In this document: positions 7,765 through 15,629 of the stretch, in pieces
Numbering within the stretch: the stretch's first letter is position 1
How the letters are laid out: each line of letters starts with the position of its first letter
Origin: CAISIP01 sp031383745
Lineage (GTDB): Bacteria > Pseudomonadota > Gammaproteobacteria > Burkholderiales > Burkholderiaceae_C
Assembly (NCBI GenBank): GCA_031383745.1
Contig: JANMZX010000541.1
Span: 1-19,957 of the forward strand
Reading direction: 5' to 3'
DNA: 19,957 bases
Notes under the pieces: model-generated
What the model was told of the DNA's origin: nothing
What the model saw: the letters and a program-made list of their open reading frames with translations, nothing else
Databases searched by the model: none
Program-made: the position numbers and the translations under genes

Positions 7765-8905
7765 CCGTGCGTTCCCAGGTGAATTCGGGTTCTTCGCGTC
7801 CGAAGTGGCCGTAGGCGGCGGTCTTTTCGTAGATCGGCCGCAGCAGGTCGAGCATCTGGATGATGCCCTTGGGGCGCAGGTCGAAATGCGCGTGGACCAG
7901 CTCGGCGATCCGTTCGTCCGATATCACGCCGGTGCCTTCGGTGTAGATCGTGACGTTCATGGGCTTGGCCACCCCGATGGCGTACGCCACCTGGATCTGG
8001 CACTGCCGGGCCAGGCCGGCAGCCACGATGTTCTTGGCCACGTAGCGCGCGGCGTAGGCGGCCGAGCGGTCCACCTTGGTCGGGTCCTTGCCGCTGAAGG
8101 CGCCACCACCGTGCGGGCAGGCGCCGCCATAGGTGTCGACGATGATCTTGCGCCCGGTCAGGCCGCAATCGCCCTGGGGGCCACCGATGACGAAACGTCC
8201 GGTAGGGTTGACCAGGTACTTGGTGTCCTTGAGCCACTCCTTGGGCAACACCGGCTTGATGATGTCCTCGATCACGGCCTCGATGAACGCGGGTTTCATC
8301 CGGGTGCCGTCGCTCATTTCCGGCGAATGCTGGCTCGACAGCACCACGGTGTCGATGCTGTGCGGCTTGCCGTCCACGTAGCGCATCGTGACCTGGCTCT
8401 TGGCGTCGGGCCGCAGGTAGGGCATGCGCCCATCCTTGCGCAGTTGCGACTGGCGCTCGACCAGGCGGTGTGCGTAGTAGATCGGCGCTGGCATCAGTTC
8501 CGGCGTCTCATTGCACGCATAACCGAACATCAGGCCCTGGTCGCCGGCACCGGTGTTGAGGTGGTCGTCGCTGGCGTGGTCCACGCCCTGGGCGATGTCG
8601 TTGCTCTGCTTGTCGTAGGCCACCAGCACCGCACAGCCCTTGTAGTCGATGCCGTATTCGGTGTTGTCGTAACCGATGCGCTTGATGGTGTCGCGCGCCA
8701 CCTGGATGTAGTCCACGTGGGCGTTGGTCGTGATCTCGCCGGCCAGCACCACCAGGCCGGTGTTGCACAGCGTTTCGGCGGCCACCCGCGACTTCGGGTC
8801 CTGCTTGAAGATCGCGTCCAGGATCGCGTCCGAGATCTGGTCGGACACCTTGTCGGGGTGGCCTTCGGAAACGGACTCGGAGGTAAAGAGAAAGTCGTTC
8901 GCCAT
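7727..8905 (-). CDS. metK: S-adenosylmethionine synthetase
   Basis: 392 residues, the usual length for the family. It makes S-adenosylmethionine from ATP and methionine in the cytoplasm as a tetramer, using Mg and K ions. Diagnostic motifs are GHPDK near the N-terminus, GAGDQGLMFGYA, and the glycine-rich phosphate loop GGGAFSGKDPTKVDRSAAY. The start is ATG at 8905 (MANDFLFTSESVSEG); the frame is open upstream to about 8995, but the family begins at this methionine, and GGAG lies ~11 bases before it. It is divergent from the first acyltransferase gene, sharing a 175-base spacer with a leader inverted repeat. In Burkholderiales metK commonly sits beside lpxL-type genes, as here. Its last codons lie inside a 55-bp duplicated sequence. 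Confidence 0.98.
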   Translation of the reverse strand: MANDFLFTSESVSEGHPDKVSDQISDAILDAIFKQDPKSRVAAETLCNTGLVVLAGEITTNAHVDYIQVARDTIKRIGYDNTEYGIDYKGCAVLVAYDKQSNDIAQGVDHASDDHLNTGAGDQGLMFGYACNETPELMPAPIYYAHRLVERQSQLRKDGRMPYLRPDAKSQVTMRYVDGKPHSIDTVVLSSQHSPEMSDGTRMKPAFIEAVIEDIIKPVLPKEWLKDTKYLVNPTGRFVIGGPQGDCGLTGRKIIVDTYGGACPHGGGAFSGKDPTKVDRSAAYAARYVAKNIVAAGLARQCQIQVAYAIGVAKPMNVTIYTEGTGVISDERIAELVHAHFDLRPKGIIQMLDLLRPIYEKTAAYGHFGREEPEFTWERTDKAQALRAAAGL

Positions 8906-8954
8906 ATTGGTCAATGCTCCATCAACAACACTAAGGGTCGCGTTGCCTGGGCGC

Positions 8955-8995
8955 TTGTGCCTTGGCGAACGCTTTAGCAGATTCACAAGGCACAA
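8955..8995 (-). promoter_or_regulatory. Inverted repeat in metK 5' leader
   Basis: A 10-bp perfect inverted repeat (TTGTGCCTTG at 8955-8964, CAAGGCACAA at 8986-8995) encloses a 21-base loop, 50-90 bases upstream of the metK ATG. A -10-like TAAAAT on the - strand at 9072-9067 would start a transcript near 9060, placing the repeat inside a leader of about 155 bases. It matches no SAM riboswitch class I can recall in detail. It could be an RNA stem or a protein operator. Confidence 0.4.
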
Positions 8996-9066
8996 TCGCG
9001 GCTTCCGGGGAACGGCGCGTCGTGCGTGTCGCCCTGCAAGTAGTTCTGTAACTCAGCGACCCGCGC

Positions 9067-9072
9067 ATTTTA
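9067..9072 (-). promoter_or_regulatory. Possible -10 box for metK
   Basis: TAAAAT reads on the - strand just inside the upstream edge of the metK / acyltransferase spacer. No good -35 hexamer lies 16-18 bases further up, so the call rests on the -10 match and the sensible leader length alone. Confidence 0.3.
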
Positions 9073-9080
9073 GCCCACTG

Positions 9081-9914
9081 ATGGCCACCGTCTTCCGACT
9101 TTTCTCCGGCATGCCCCTGTGGTTGTTGCATGGCATGGGCTGGTTGCTCGGCTGGGTTGCGTTTCTCGGCTCTGCGACGTACCGCCGCCGCTTCCTGGCC
9201 AATGTGCATGTCGCGGGTTTTGCATTTGCCGCGGTGCGCGGCGCTGTCGGCAGCGCCGGGCGCATGGTCGCCGAGTTGCCGCGCCTGTGGCTGGGTGCGC
9301 CGCCGCACTGCGAATGGGACAACGACGCCTGCGTGGATCGCGCCTACCAGGCCAGGCGCGGCGTGGTGTTCCTGACGCCGCACCTGGGCTGTTTCGAGAT
9401 CACCGCCCAGGGCCTCGCGCAGCGTTATGCCGGGCGCTTCGGCCCGCTGACGGTGTTGTACCGGCCGGCGCGCCAGGCCTGGCTGGCGCAACTCATGGCG
9501 GCTGCGCGCGACCGACCGGGCCTGGCCACGGCGCCGACCAACCTGGCCGGCGTGCGCCAGATGATCCGTGCCCTTCGCAACGGGCACTCGGTCGGCCTGC
9601 TGCCGGATCAGGTCCCGCCCGGCGGCATGGGAATCTGGGCGCCGTTTTTCGGGCAGGACGCCTACACCATGACCCTGTCGGCGCGCCTGGCGCAGCAGAC
9701 CGGTGCGACCGTCCTGCTGTTGTGGGGCGAGCGGCTGGCCTGGGGACGCGGTTATCGCCTGCACTTCCGGGAGTTGCAGCACCCGCTGGCGCTCGACCTG
9801 GACACGGCCGTGCGCCAGGTCAACCAGGAAATGGAGCGCCTGGTGCGCGAGTGTCCATCACAGTATCTCTGGGGCTACGCCCGGTACAAACAGCCCAAGG
9901 GCGACGCAGCATGA
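9081..9914 (+). CDS. LpxL/HtrB-family lipid A-type acyltransferase, first of a pair
   Basis: 277 residues from ATG 9081 (MATVFRLFSGMPLWLLHGMG). No clear ribosome site precedes it, but this methionine gives the usual amphipathic/hydrophobic N-terminal anchor followed by a YRRR basic stretch. The catalytic HX4E motif is HLGCFE, His101 and Glu106. The family transfers a secondary acyl chain from acyl-ACP to Kdo2-lipid IVA at the cytoplasmic face of the inner membrane, completing lipid A. A second paralogue starts 7 bases after its stop, so the two are co-transcribed. Paired acyltransferases beside metK are a familiar Burkholderiales arrangement. Which acyl position or chain length it handles cannot be read from sequence. 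Confidence 0.93.
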   Translation: MATVFRLFSGMPLWLLHGMGWLLGWVAFLGSATYRRRFLANVHVAGFAFAAVRGAVGSAGRMVAELPRLWLGAPPHCEWDNDACVDRAYQARRGVVFLTPHLGCFEITAQGLAQRYAGRFGPLTVLYRPARQAWLAQLMAAARDRPGLATAPTNLAGVRQMIRALRNGHSVGLLPDQVPPGGMGIWAPFFGQDAYTMTLSARLAQQTGATVLLLWGERLAWGRGYRLHFRELQHPLALDLDTAVRQVNQEMERLVRECPSQYLWGYARYKQPKGDAA

Positions 9915-9921
9915 CAGGCGC

Positions 9922-10794
9922 ATGCGGATGCTGAGCCGCGCGGGCATCCTGCTGATGCGCTTGCTGGCGCATCTGCCGCTGGCCTGGGTGCGCGCCTTGG
10001 GCCGCGGCCTGGGGTGGGCCCTGTATGCGCTGGCAGGCGCGAGGCGCCGGGTGGTGTGGGTCAACCTGCGCCTGTGTTTTCCGCAATGGCCCGACGCGCA
10101 GCTGCGCGCGGCAGCCGTGGAAACTTTCATCCATTTCGCCCAGGCCTGGCTCGATCGGGGCTGGTTGTGGCACGGCACGGAGCAGGTTCTGCGGCGCAGG
10201 CTGGTGTTGCGCGGCGCGCTGCACGAACTGGAGGGCAACGTCCCGACGGTCATCTTCGCGCCCCACTTCGTCGGCCTCGACGCCGGCTGGACGGCGCTGA
10301 CCTCGCAGTTGCCCCGCAGCTTCACCACCATCTACTCGAACCAGGCCGATGCAACGCTGGACGCGTGGATTCTGGCCGGCAGAAGGCGTTTCGGAGATCC
10401 GCGCCTGTTTGGGCGTGACGACAGCCTCAAGCCGGTGGCGCAGGCGCTTCGCACCGGGCATCCGCTGTACCTGCTGCCCGACATGAACATCACGCGCCAG
10501 GAATCGGTGTTCGTGCCGTTTTATGGCGTGCCCACAGCCACGCTGACGTCGTTGTCACGATTTGCGAGCCTCGGGCGCGCCAAGGTCGTGCCAGTGGTCA
10601 CGCAGCTGACACGCAGCGGTTACGAGGTTCATGTCAAGCCAGCCTGGAGTGGTTTTCCGACCACCGATCTGACAGCAGACGCCGCCATCATGAATGCGGT
10701 GCTGCAGTCGTACATCGATGCCATGCCGACCCAGTACTACTGGGTGCACAAGCGGTTCAAGGTGCGCCCAGCGGGAATGCCGCCGGTCTACTGA
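9922..10794 (+). CDS. LpxL/HtrB-family lipid A-type acyltransferase, second of a pair
   Basis: 290 residues from ATG 9922; ATG 9928 in the same frame is equally possible. The HX4D motif is HFVGLD (His115, Asp120), followed by family features such as a YSNQ-like substrate loop, LPDMNI and the late PTQYYWVHKRFK block. It is expected to add a secondary acyl chain to lipid A at the inner membrane. It is diverged from its upstream neighbour, so the two likely act on different positions or with different acyl donors. Its 3' end overlaps the convergent engB gene by 7 bases. I recall dapF usually following this pair in Burkholderiales; here engB follows on the opposite strand. Confidence 0.93.
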   Translation: MRMLSRAGILLMRLLAHLPLAWVRALGRGLGWALYALAGARRRVVWVNLRLCFPQWPDAQLRAAAVETFIHFAQAWLDRGWLWHGTEQVLRRRLVLRGALHELEGNVPTVIFAPHFVGLDAGWTALTSQLPRSFTTIYSNQADATLDAWILAGRRRFGDPRLFGRDDSLKPVAQALRTGHPLYLLPDMNITRQESVFVPFYGVPTATLTSLSRFASLGRAKVVPVVTQLTRSGYEVHVKPAWSGFPTTDLTADAAIMNAVLQSYIDAMPTQYYWVHKRFKVRPAGMPPVY

Positions 10795-11519
10795 GCAGCG
10801 GCCGGCCCGGCGAGATCGGCGTCTGCGGTTGCGGCCTGGGGTGGATGGGCCCAATGCCACAACTGCTGCGAAATGGCATCGATGCCGATGCGTTTGGGCG
10901 CCGAGAACAGCATGGCGTCACCGCCGCCGGCTTGCAGTTTCGCCACCGACAGCGCGGCTGCACCTTCGCTGCGGGTCAGCTTGTCGGCCTTGGTCAGCAC
11001 GATCAGGAACTTGAGGCCCTGTTCCACACGCGGGCGGATCACGTCCAGCAGGATGTCGTCCAGTTCCGTCAGGCCCAGGCGGGGATCGCACAGCAATACC
11101 ACGCCTATGAGGTTCTCCCGCGTCACAAGGTAGTTCGCCATGACCTGTTGCCAGCGGATCTTGTCCTGTTTGGGCACTGCGGCATAACCGTAACCGGGTA
11201 GGTCCGCCAGCACTGCATCGGTGACGCCTTGCTTGCCCAGCGCGAACAGGTTGATGTGCTGGGTGCGCCCCGGCTTGCGGGACGCGAAGGCCAGCTGCTT
11301 TTGTTGCGTGAGGATGTTGATGCAGGTGGATTTGCCTGCGTTGGAGCGGCCGACAAACGCGATTTCCGGTACGTCCAGGCTGGGCAGAAAATGCAGCTCG
11401 GGTGCCGACGTGAGGAATCGGGTGGTGTGGAGCCAACCGGCCGCGACGGTGGACGCGGACGATGGCGGCGCGGTGGCGGTTTTGGTGGCGCCGCCGGCGC
11501 GCTGGTTTGGGATGGTCAT
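10788..11519 (-). CDS. engB: Ribosome biogenesis GTP-binding protein EngB/YsxC
   Basis: 243 residues from ATG 11519. The TrmE-Era-EngA-EngB GTPase motifs appear in order: G1 GRSNAGKST (57-65), a G2 threonine in GRTQH (around 85), G3 DLPGYG (106-111), G4 TKAD (176-179) and a G5-like SAPK. The family is a small essential GTPase acting in large ribosomal subunit assembly in the cytoplasm. The N-terminal ~25 residues are Ala/Thr/Ser-rich and the C-terminal ~20 Ala/Pro-rich; both lie outside the GTPase core and make it longer than the E. coli protein (about 210). It is divergent from the cytochrome gene (72-base spacer) and convergent with the second acyltransferase. Confidence 0.96.
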   Translation of the reverse strand: MTIPNQRAGGATKTATAPPSSASTVAAGWLHTTRFLTSAPELHFLPSLDVPEIAFVGRSNAGKSTCINILTQQKQLAFASRKPGRTQHINLFALGKQGVTDAVLADLPGYGYAAVPKQDKIRWQQVMANYLVTRENLIGVVLLCDPRLGLTELDDILLDVIRPRVEQGLKFLIVLTKADKLTRSEGAAALSVAKLQAGGGDAMLFSAPKRIGIDAISQQLWHWAHPPQAATADADLAGPAAAQ

Positions 11520-11553
11520 TGTTTTCTCAGGGTGTGGGCCCCGGGTCGCATTG

Positions 11554-11559
11554 TAGAAT
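11554..11559 (+). promoter_or_regulatory. Possible -10 box for cytochrome c4 gene
   Basis: TAGAAT lies 32 bases before the cytochrome ATG within the 72-base spacer from engB. A matching -35 hexamer is not evident. Confidence 0.35.
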
Positions 11560-11591
11560 CACGCTGTTTTGCCCACCAGACACCCATCCCC

Positions 11592-12266
11592 ATGAAGTTG
11601 ATTTCCCACCTGATGCTGGCCTTCGCCCTGGCCGCCACGAACGCCTGCGTTTCAGCCCAGGAGGCCAAGCCGGCCGCGGCCAAGGCCCCGGAAGCAGCAG
11701 CTGCAAAGGCAGAGCCGGCGAAACCGGCAAAACCCGATCTCGCCAAGGGCGAAGCCAGTTTTGCCGCGTGTGTTGCCTGCCACGGTGCGGATGGAAATTC
11801 CGGTACCCCCACATTCCCCAAGCTGGCGCAGCAGCACCCCCAATACATCGTCAAGCAACTGCAGGAGTTCAAGTCCGGCAAGCGCGACAACGCGGTCATG
11901 AAGCCGTTTGCCACCGCCTTGTCCGATGCCGACATGAAGAACATCGCCGCGTGGGTGTCGGGCAAGCAGGCGAAGTCCGGCTTTGCGAAGGACAAGGATC
12001 TGGTTCGCCTGGGCGAGAAGATCTATCGCGGCGGGATTGCGGATCGCCAGGTCGCGGCCTGCGCGGGTTGCCACAGCCCGAACGGCGCGGGGATTCCGGC
12101 CCAGTATCCGCGCCTCAGCGGGCAACACGCCGACTACACCATTGCCCAGCTGACGGCCTTCCGCGACGGTGTGCGCAAGAATGGCGCGATGATGACCCAG
12201 GTCGCCGCCAAGCTGAACGACCGCGAAATCAAGGCCGTGGCCGATTACATGGCCGGATTGCGCTGA
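11592..12266 (+). CDS. Diheme cytochrome c4, exported
   Basis: 224 residues from ATG 11592. A Sec signal peptide covers about residues 1-22, with likely cleavage after CVSA. An Ala/Lys/Pro-rich spacer (23-48) follows, then two class I cytochrome c domains. Each has one CXXCH heme site, CVACH at 60-64 and CAGCH at 157-161. Likely distal heme methionines are in AVMKPF and GAMMTQ. Two-domain c4 cytochromes carry electrons in the periplasm to terminal oxidases. The lysine- and alanine-rich spacer is probably a flexible tether or linker. In related genomes, as I recall, System II maturation genes (resB-ccs) follow such a gene; here msrP follows after 160 bases. Confidence 0.95.
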   Translation: MKLISHLMLAFALAATNACVSAQEAKPAAAKAPEAAAAKAEPAKPAKPDLAKGEASFAACVACHGADGNSGTPTFPKLAQQHPQYIVKQLQEFKSGKRDNAVMKPFATALSDADMKNIAAWVSGKQAKSGFAKDKDLVRLGEKIYRGGIADRQVAACAGCHSPNGAGIPAQYPRLSGQHADYTIAQLTAFRDGVRKNGAMMTQVAAKLNDREIKAVADYMAGLR

Positions 12267-12369
12267 GACCATACCGGGCTGGCACGGTGCCTGGCGCTGT
12301 GCGACCGGATCTGCCGTACGAGGGCGAGCACATCGCAGGATGTCTCGCCCTTGCGCGTTCATGGTTGCT

Positions 12370-12402
12370 GGAACTTTGTAAGAATCGGGTTGGTCGTACG
12401 AC
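12370..12402 (+). promoter_or_regulatory. ECF-sigma-like promoter and palindrome upstream of msrPQ
   Basis: GGAACTT (12370-12376) and TCGTA (12394-12398) are separated by 17 bases, the layout of ECF (extracytoplasmic function) sigma promoters with a GGAAC -35 and a CGTA/CGTC-type -10. The -10 sits inside a perfect 10-bp palindrome, GTCGTACGAC (12393-12402). The msrP ATG is 25 bases downstream of the palindrome. ECF control of msrPQ in response to reactive chlorine is known in some proteobacteria, so the match is biologically reasonable but not proven. Confidence 0.45.
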
Positions 12403-12426
12403 TTTCCCGCACCGAAGGACATCCCC

Positions 12427-13422
12427 ATGATCATCCAGACACACGACAACGGATTCACCCACGCCGCAGCAAGCGAGATCACTCCGCACGCGGTGTACCG
12501 GCAGCGGCGCGTGCTGATGCAGCAGATCGCCGCCGGAGCAGCCGGTGTGGCGCTGGCGTCGTGGGCGTCGCGTCAGGCCCTCGCGCAGGTGGCACGTCCG
12601 GGCAAGCTGGCTGCGCTGCCCGGTGGCCGCTCGGTGGTGCCTGGTGCGGCCACCATGGAGAAGCTGACCGACTACAAGGATGCCACGGGCTATAACAACT
12701 TCTATGAATTCGGCACCGACAAGGAGGATCCGGCGAAAAATGCCCATACGCTGAAGACCAGCCCCTGGACCGTGGAAATCGAGGGCCTTGTCAAGAAGCC
12801 CGGGAAGTATGCGCTCGAGGATCTGCAGAAGCTCAGCGCCCAGGAGGAGCGCATCTACCGTCTGCGCTGTGTCGAGGGTTGGTCGATGGTGATTCCCTGG
12901 GTCGGGTACTCGATGTCGGAACTGATCAAGAAGGTCGAACCGCAAGGCAGTGCGAAATATGTGGAGTTCGTCACCCTCGCCGATCCCAAGACCATGCCGT
13001 TCGTCGGCTCGCGCGTACTCGAGTGGCCGTATGTGGAGGGATTGCGGATGGACGAAGCCATGCACCCGCTCACCCTGCTGTCGTTCGGCATGTACGGCGA
13101 GGTGCTGCCCAACCAGAGTGGGGCGCCGGTGCGGCTGGTGGTGCCCTGGAAATACGGTTTCAAGAGCGGCAAGAGCCTGGTCAAGATCCGCTTCACCGAG
13201 AAGCAGCCGGCCACCGCCTGGAACCGTGCTGCCGCCAACGAATACGGGTTTTTCTCCAACGTCAATCCGAATGTCGACCACCCCCGGTGGAGTCAGGCTA
13301 CGGAGCGCCGGATCGGCGAGGACGGACTGCTGGCCAAGAAGCGCAAGACGCTGATGTTCAACGGCTACGAGCCGCAGGTCGGGCAGCTGTATGCCGGCAT
13401 GGACCTGAAGAAGTTCTACTGA
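12427..13422 (+). CDS. msrP: Periplasmic methionine sulfoxide reductase, molybdopterin catalytic subunit
   Basis: 331 residues from ATG 12427, with GAAGGA upstream. The N-terminus has a twin-arginine-like signal (YRQRRVLMQQIAAGAAGVAL, Arg27-Arg28), fitting Tat export of a folded Mo-cofactor enzyme. The sulfite-oxidase-like fold shows in YNNFYEFGTDKEDP, the Mo-ligating cysteine in RLRCVEGWSM (Cys148), and GAPVRLVVPWKYGFKS. MsrP repairs oxidised methionines in periplasmic proteins, receiving electrons from the quinone pool through MsrQ. msrQ starts 17 bases downstream, so they form an operon. The upstream region has an ECF-like promoter and a palindrome. Confidence 0.97.
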   Translation: MIIQTHDNGFTHAAASEITPHAVYRQRRVLMQQIAAGAAGVALASWASRQALAQVARPGKLAALPGGRSVVPGAATMEKLTDYKDATGYNNFYEFGTDKEDPAKNAHTLKTSPWTVEIEGLVKKPGKYALEDLQKLSAQEERIYRLRCVEGWSMVIPWVGYSMSELIKKVEPQGSAKYVEFVTLADPKTMPFVGSRVLEWPYVEGLRMDEAMHPLTLLSFGMYGEVLPNQSGAPVRLVVPWKYGFKSGKSLVKIRFTEKQPATAWNRAAANEYGFFSNVNPNVDHPRWSQATERRIGEDGLLAKKRKTLMFNGYEPQVGQLYAGMDLKKFY

Positions 13423-13439
13423 CCGCCTTGGTTTTCCCG

Positions 13440-14099
13440 ATGGCCAGCACGGCGCACGCACCAGCCTCCGCCGGCTTATCGCGCAACGTGGCAACGCAAA
13501 AAGCCCTGCTGCATCCTGCCGCCAAGCCGCTGGCATTCGCCATCGGACTGCTGCCGTTCGCCTGGCTGCTGTATGCGGCAATTTCCAATCAGCTGGGGGC
13601 CAACCCGGCAGAGGCGCTGATACGGTCCACCGGGGACTGGACCCTGCGGTTTTTGTGCCTGGTGCTGGCAGTGACGCCGGCGCGGGTCGTGGCTGGATTG
13701 CCTGCGCTGGCCAGGTTTCGTCGCATGGCGGGCCTGTTTGTGTATTTCTATGCGCTGGTCCACCTCCTGAGCTACAGCTGGTTCGACATGGGCTTCGACG
13801 TGGCGGACATCGTGCGGGATATCGCCAAGCGGCCGTTCATCCTGGTCGGGTCGGCAGCCGTCCTGCTGCTCACGCCACTGGCCCTGACCTCGTTCAACCG
13901 GGCTATCCGGCTGCTCGGAGCCAAACGCTGGCAACAGTTGCACCGGCTGGTCTATGTCATCGCCGGGCTTGGCCTGCTGCATTTCTTCTGGATGCGTGCC
14001 GGAAAGAACGATTTCGCCGAAGTCGCCGTGTATGCCCTGGTTATCGCAGTGTTGCTGGGCTGGCGGCTTGCCCGGGCGTGGCGGCAACACAGGCCGTGA
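13440..14099 (+). CDS. msrQ: Heme-binding membrane subunit of the MsrPQ system
   Basis: 219 residues from ATG 13440. It has about six hydrophobic segments of the ferric-reductase-like transmembrane family. Likely heme-ligand histidines are His108 (YALVHLLSYSW), His168 (QLHRLVYV) and His181 (GLLHFFW). MsrQ is an inner-membrane b-type cytochrome that passes electrons from quinones to MsrP. It is co-transcribed with msrP. The first ~25 residues are hydrophilic and include alternative starts, so the exact N-terminus is the least certain part. It converges on lysA with 34 bases between the stops; no T-run terminator is visible there. Confidence 0.95.
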   Translation: MASTAHAPASAGLSRNVATQKALLHPAAKPLAFAIGLLPFAWLLYAAISNQLGANPAEALIRSTGDWTLRFLCLVLAVTPARVVAGLPALARFRRMAGLFVYFYALVHLLSYSWFDMGFDVADIVRDIAKRPFILVGSAAVLLLTPLALTSFNRAIRLLGAKRWQQLHRLVYVIAGLGLLHFFWMRAGKNDFAEVAVYALVIAVLLGWRLARAWRQHRP

Positions 14100-14133
14100 C
14101 ACAGGCCGCACCGAGGTCGACCTTGAGCGCGAA

Positions 14134-15420
14134 TCAGCGCGGACCGAGTTCCATTTCGGGCCGCAGCTGGTCCTGGGTCGTTTCCCGCCGCCGAATCAGT
14201 TGTGCGTCCGTGCCGCTGACCAGCAGCTCGGCGGCCCGCCCGCGCGAGTTGTAGTTGCTCGCCATGCTCATGCAGTAGGCGCCAGCGGACAGCACCGCCA
14301 GCAGGTCGCCGGCACGCACGGCCAGGCTGCGCTCATGGCCGATCCAGTCGCCGCTCTCGCACACCGGGCCGACCACCTCCCAGGTGTCCTCCGCGTCGTC
14401 GCGGCCCTGCAGTGGCACGATGGCATGGTAGGCCTGGTACATCGCGGGCCGGGGCAGGTCGTTCATCGCCGCGTCCACGACGCAGAAGTTCTTCTGGTCG
14501 CCGGGCTTGAGGTAGAGCACTTCAGTGATGCAGACGCCGGCGTTTCCGACCAACGAGCGGCCTGGCTCGATCAGCAGTTGTCGCTGGCCGAATCCGCGTG
14601 CGTCGAGTTTCGCCAGCAGCTTGGGCCAGAGCGTGTCCGCGCTGGGGGGCTGGTCGCCGTTGTAGTCGATGCCCAGGCCCCCGCCAAAGTCGATGTGGTC
14701 GATCGCGATGCCGGCGGCCTCGATCGATTCGACCAGGTCGAGCATGCGTTCCATCGCATCCATGTAGGGCGCTTCCTGCGTGATCTGGGAGCCGATGTGG
14801 CAATCGATTCCCACCACCCGCAGGCCCGCCAGGCTGGCGGCGCGGCGGTAGGTGTCGAGTGTGCGTTCGTGTGCAATGCCGAACTTGTTGCCCTTCAGAC
14901 CGGTGGAGATGTAGGGGTGGGTTTTCGGATCGACATTCGGATTCACGCGGATGCTGACCGGGGCGCGTGTGCCGGCTGCAAGCGCCACCTCGTTGAGTAC
15001 CTCGAGTTCGCCCTCGCTCTCGACGTTGAAACAGGCGATGCCCGCGGCCAGCGCCTGGCGCATTTCCGTTCGGGTCTTGCCGACGCCGGAAAAGATGGTG
15101 CGTCGCGGGTCGCCGCCGGCGGCCAGCACGCGTTCCAGTTCGCCGCCCGACACGATATCGAATCCGCATCCGGCGGCGGCCAGCAGGCGCAGGATGCCCA
15201 GTGACGAGTTGGCCTTCATCGCATAACAGACCAGGGCACGGCGACCCGCCAGTCCGCGCTGGTAGGCCGCCAGAGAAGCGAGGATGGCGGCTTCGGAATA
15301 GACGAACAGCGGCGTACCGAATTTCTCGGCCAGCGTCGCCAGGCGGACGTTCTCCAGGTGGAGCTGGGTACCCTCGTAATGGACGTACGGCTGACCGGGC
15401 AGGTTGTCGGGCGGCATCAT
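14134..15420 (-). CDS. lysA: Diaminopimelate decarboxylase
   Basis: 428 residues. PLP-dependent type III fold enzyme that decarboxylates meso-diaminopimelate to L-lysine, the last step of lysine synthesis. Visible features are FGTPLFVYSE near the N-terminus, the PLP lysine in CYAMKAN (Lys69), HIGSQ, the phosphate-binding GGGLGIDY, the EPGR arginine, and CESGD with the catalytic cysteine. The start ATG 15420 overlaps the stop of the upstream lipoprotein gene as ATGA; ATG 15417 directly after it is an alternative. The coupling to lptM is the usual proteobacterial arrangement. Confidence 0.97.
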   Translation of the reverse strand: MMPPDNLPGQPYVHYEGTQLHLENVRLATLAEKFGTPLFVYSEAAILASLAAYQRGLAGRRALVCYAMKANSSLGILRLLAAAGCGFDIVSGGELERVLAAGGDPRRTIFSGVGKTRTEMRQALAAGIACFNVESEGELEVLNEVALAAGTRAPVSIRVNPNVDPKTHPYISTGLKGNKFGIAHERTLDTYRRAASLAGLRVVGIDCHIGSQITQEAPYMDAMERMLDLVESIEAAGIAIDHIDFGGGLGIDYNGDQPPSADTLWPKLLAKLDARGFGQRQLLIEPGRSLVGNAGVCITEVLYLKPGDQKNFCVVDAAMNDLPRPAMYQAYHAIVPLQGRDDAEDTWEVVGPVCESGDWIGHERSLAVRAGDLLAVLSAGAYCMSMASNYNSRGRAAELLVSGTDAQLIRRRETTQDQLRPEMELGPR

Positions 15421-15629
15421 GGTGTGGTGTGGGTTCGTGGTGCCGATGCTGCGGGCAAGGACGGTGGCGCAGGCATCGATGGGCGCAGGGTTTGCATCAG
15501 GGTAGCCCGCTGCGCGGCTGCCGGTTCTGTCGGCAGGGCCAGAGCGCCCTTCTGCCCGCAACCGCCAAGCGCCACCGCGCAGGCAGCAAGGACACTCGCT
15601 CTGACTAGAATTTGGCGGATATGCAACAT
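15417..15629 (-). CDS. lptM: Small LptM/YifL-family lipoprotein
   Basis: 70 residues from ATG 15629. A short basic start, a hydrophobic stretch and the lipobox LGGC (Cys24) are followed by GQKGALALP, close to the family hallmark CGQKGPLYLP. The rest is Ala/Pro/Ser-rich and disordered-looking. The E. coli homologue LptM assists oxidative maturation of the LPS translocon protein LptD at the outer membrane. The gene sits directly upstream of lysA with a 4-base ATGA overlap. Its start is only 12 bases from the divergent cyaY start. A TACAAT at 15641-15636 on this strand would place transcription initiation at or next to the ATG. Confidence 0.85.
   Translation of the reverse strand: MLHIRQILVRASVLAACAVALGGCGQKGALALPTEPAAAQRATLMQTLRPSMPAPPSLPAASAPRTHTTP

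Noticed and set aside
8906..9080. Known SAM or SAH riboswitch upstream of metK
   Set aside because: Apart from one perfect inverted repeat I could not recognise the conserved core of any known class; kept only as an unassigned leader element.
14100..14133. Terminator between msrQ and lysA
   Set aside because: A palindrome (AGGTCGACCT) is present, but with no loop and no T-run it does not make a terminator hairpin.
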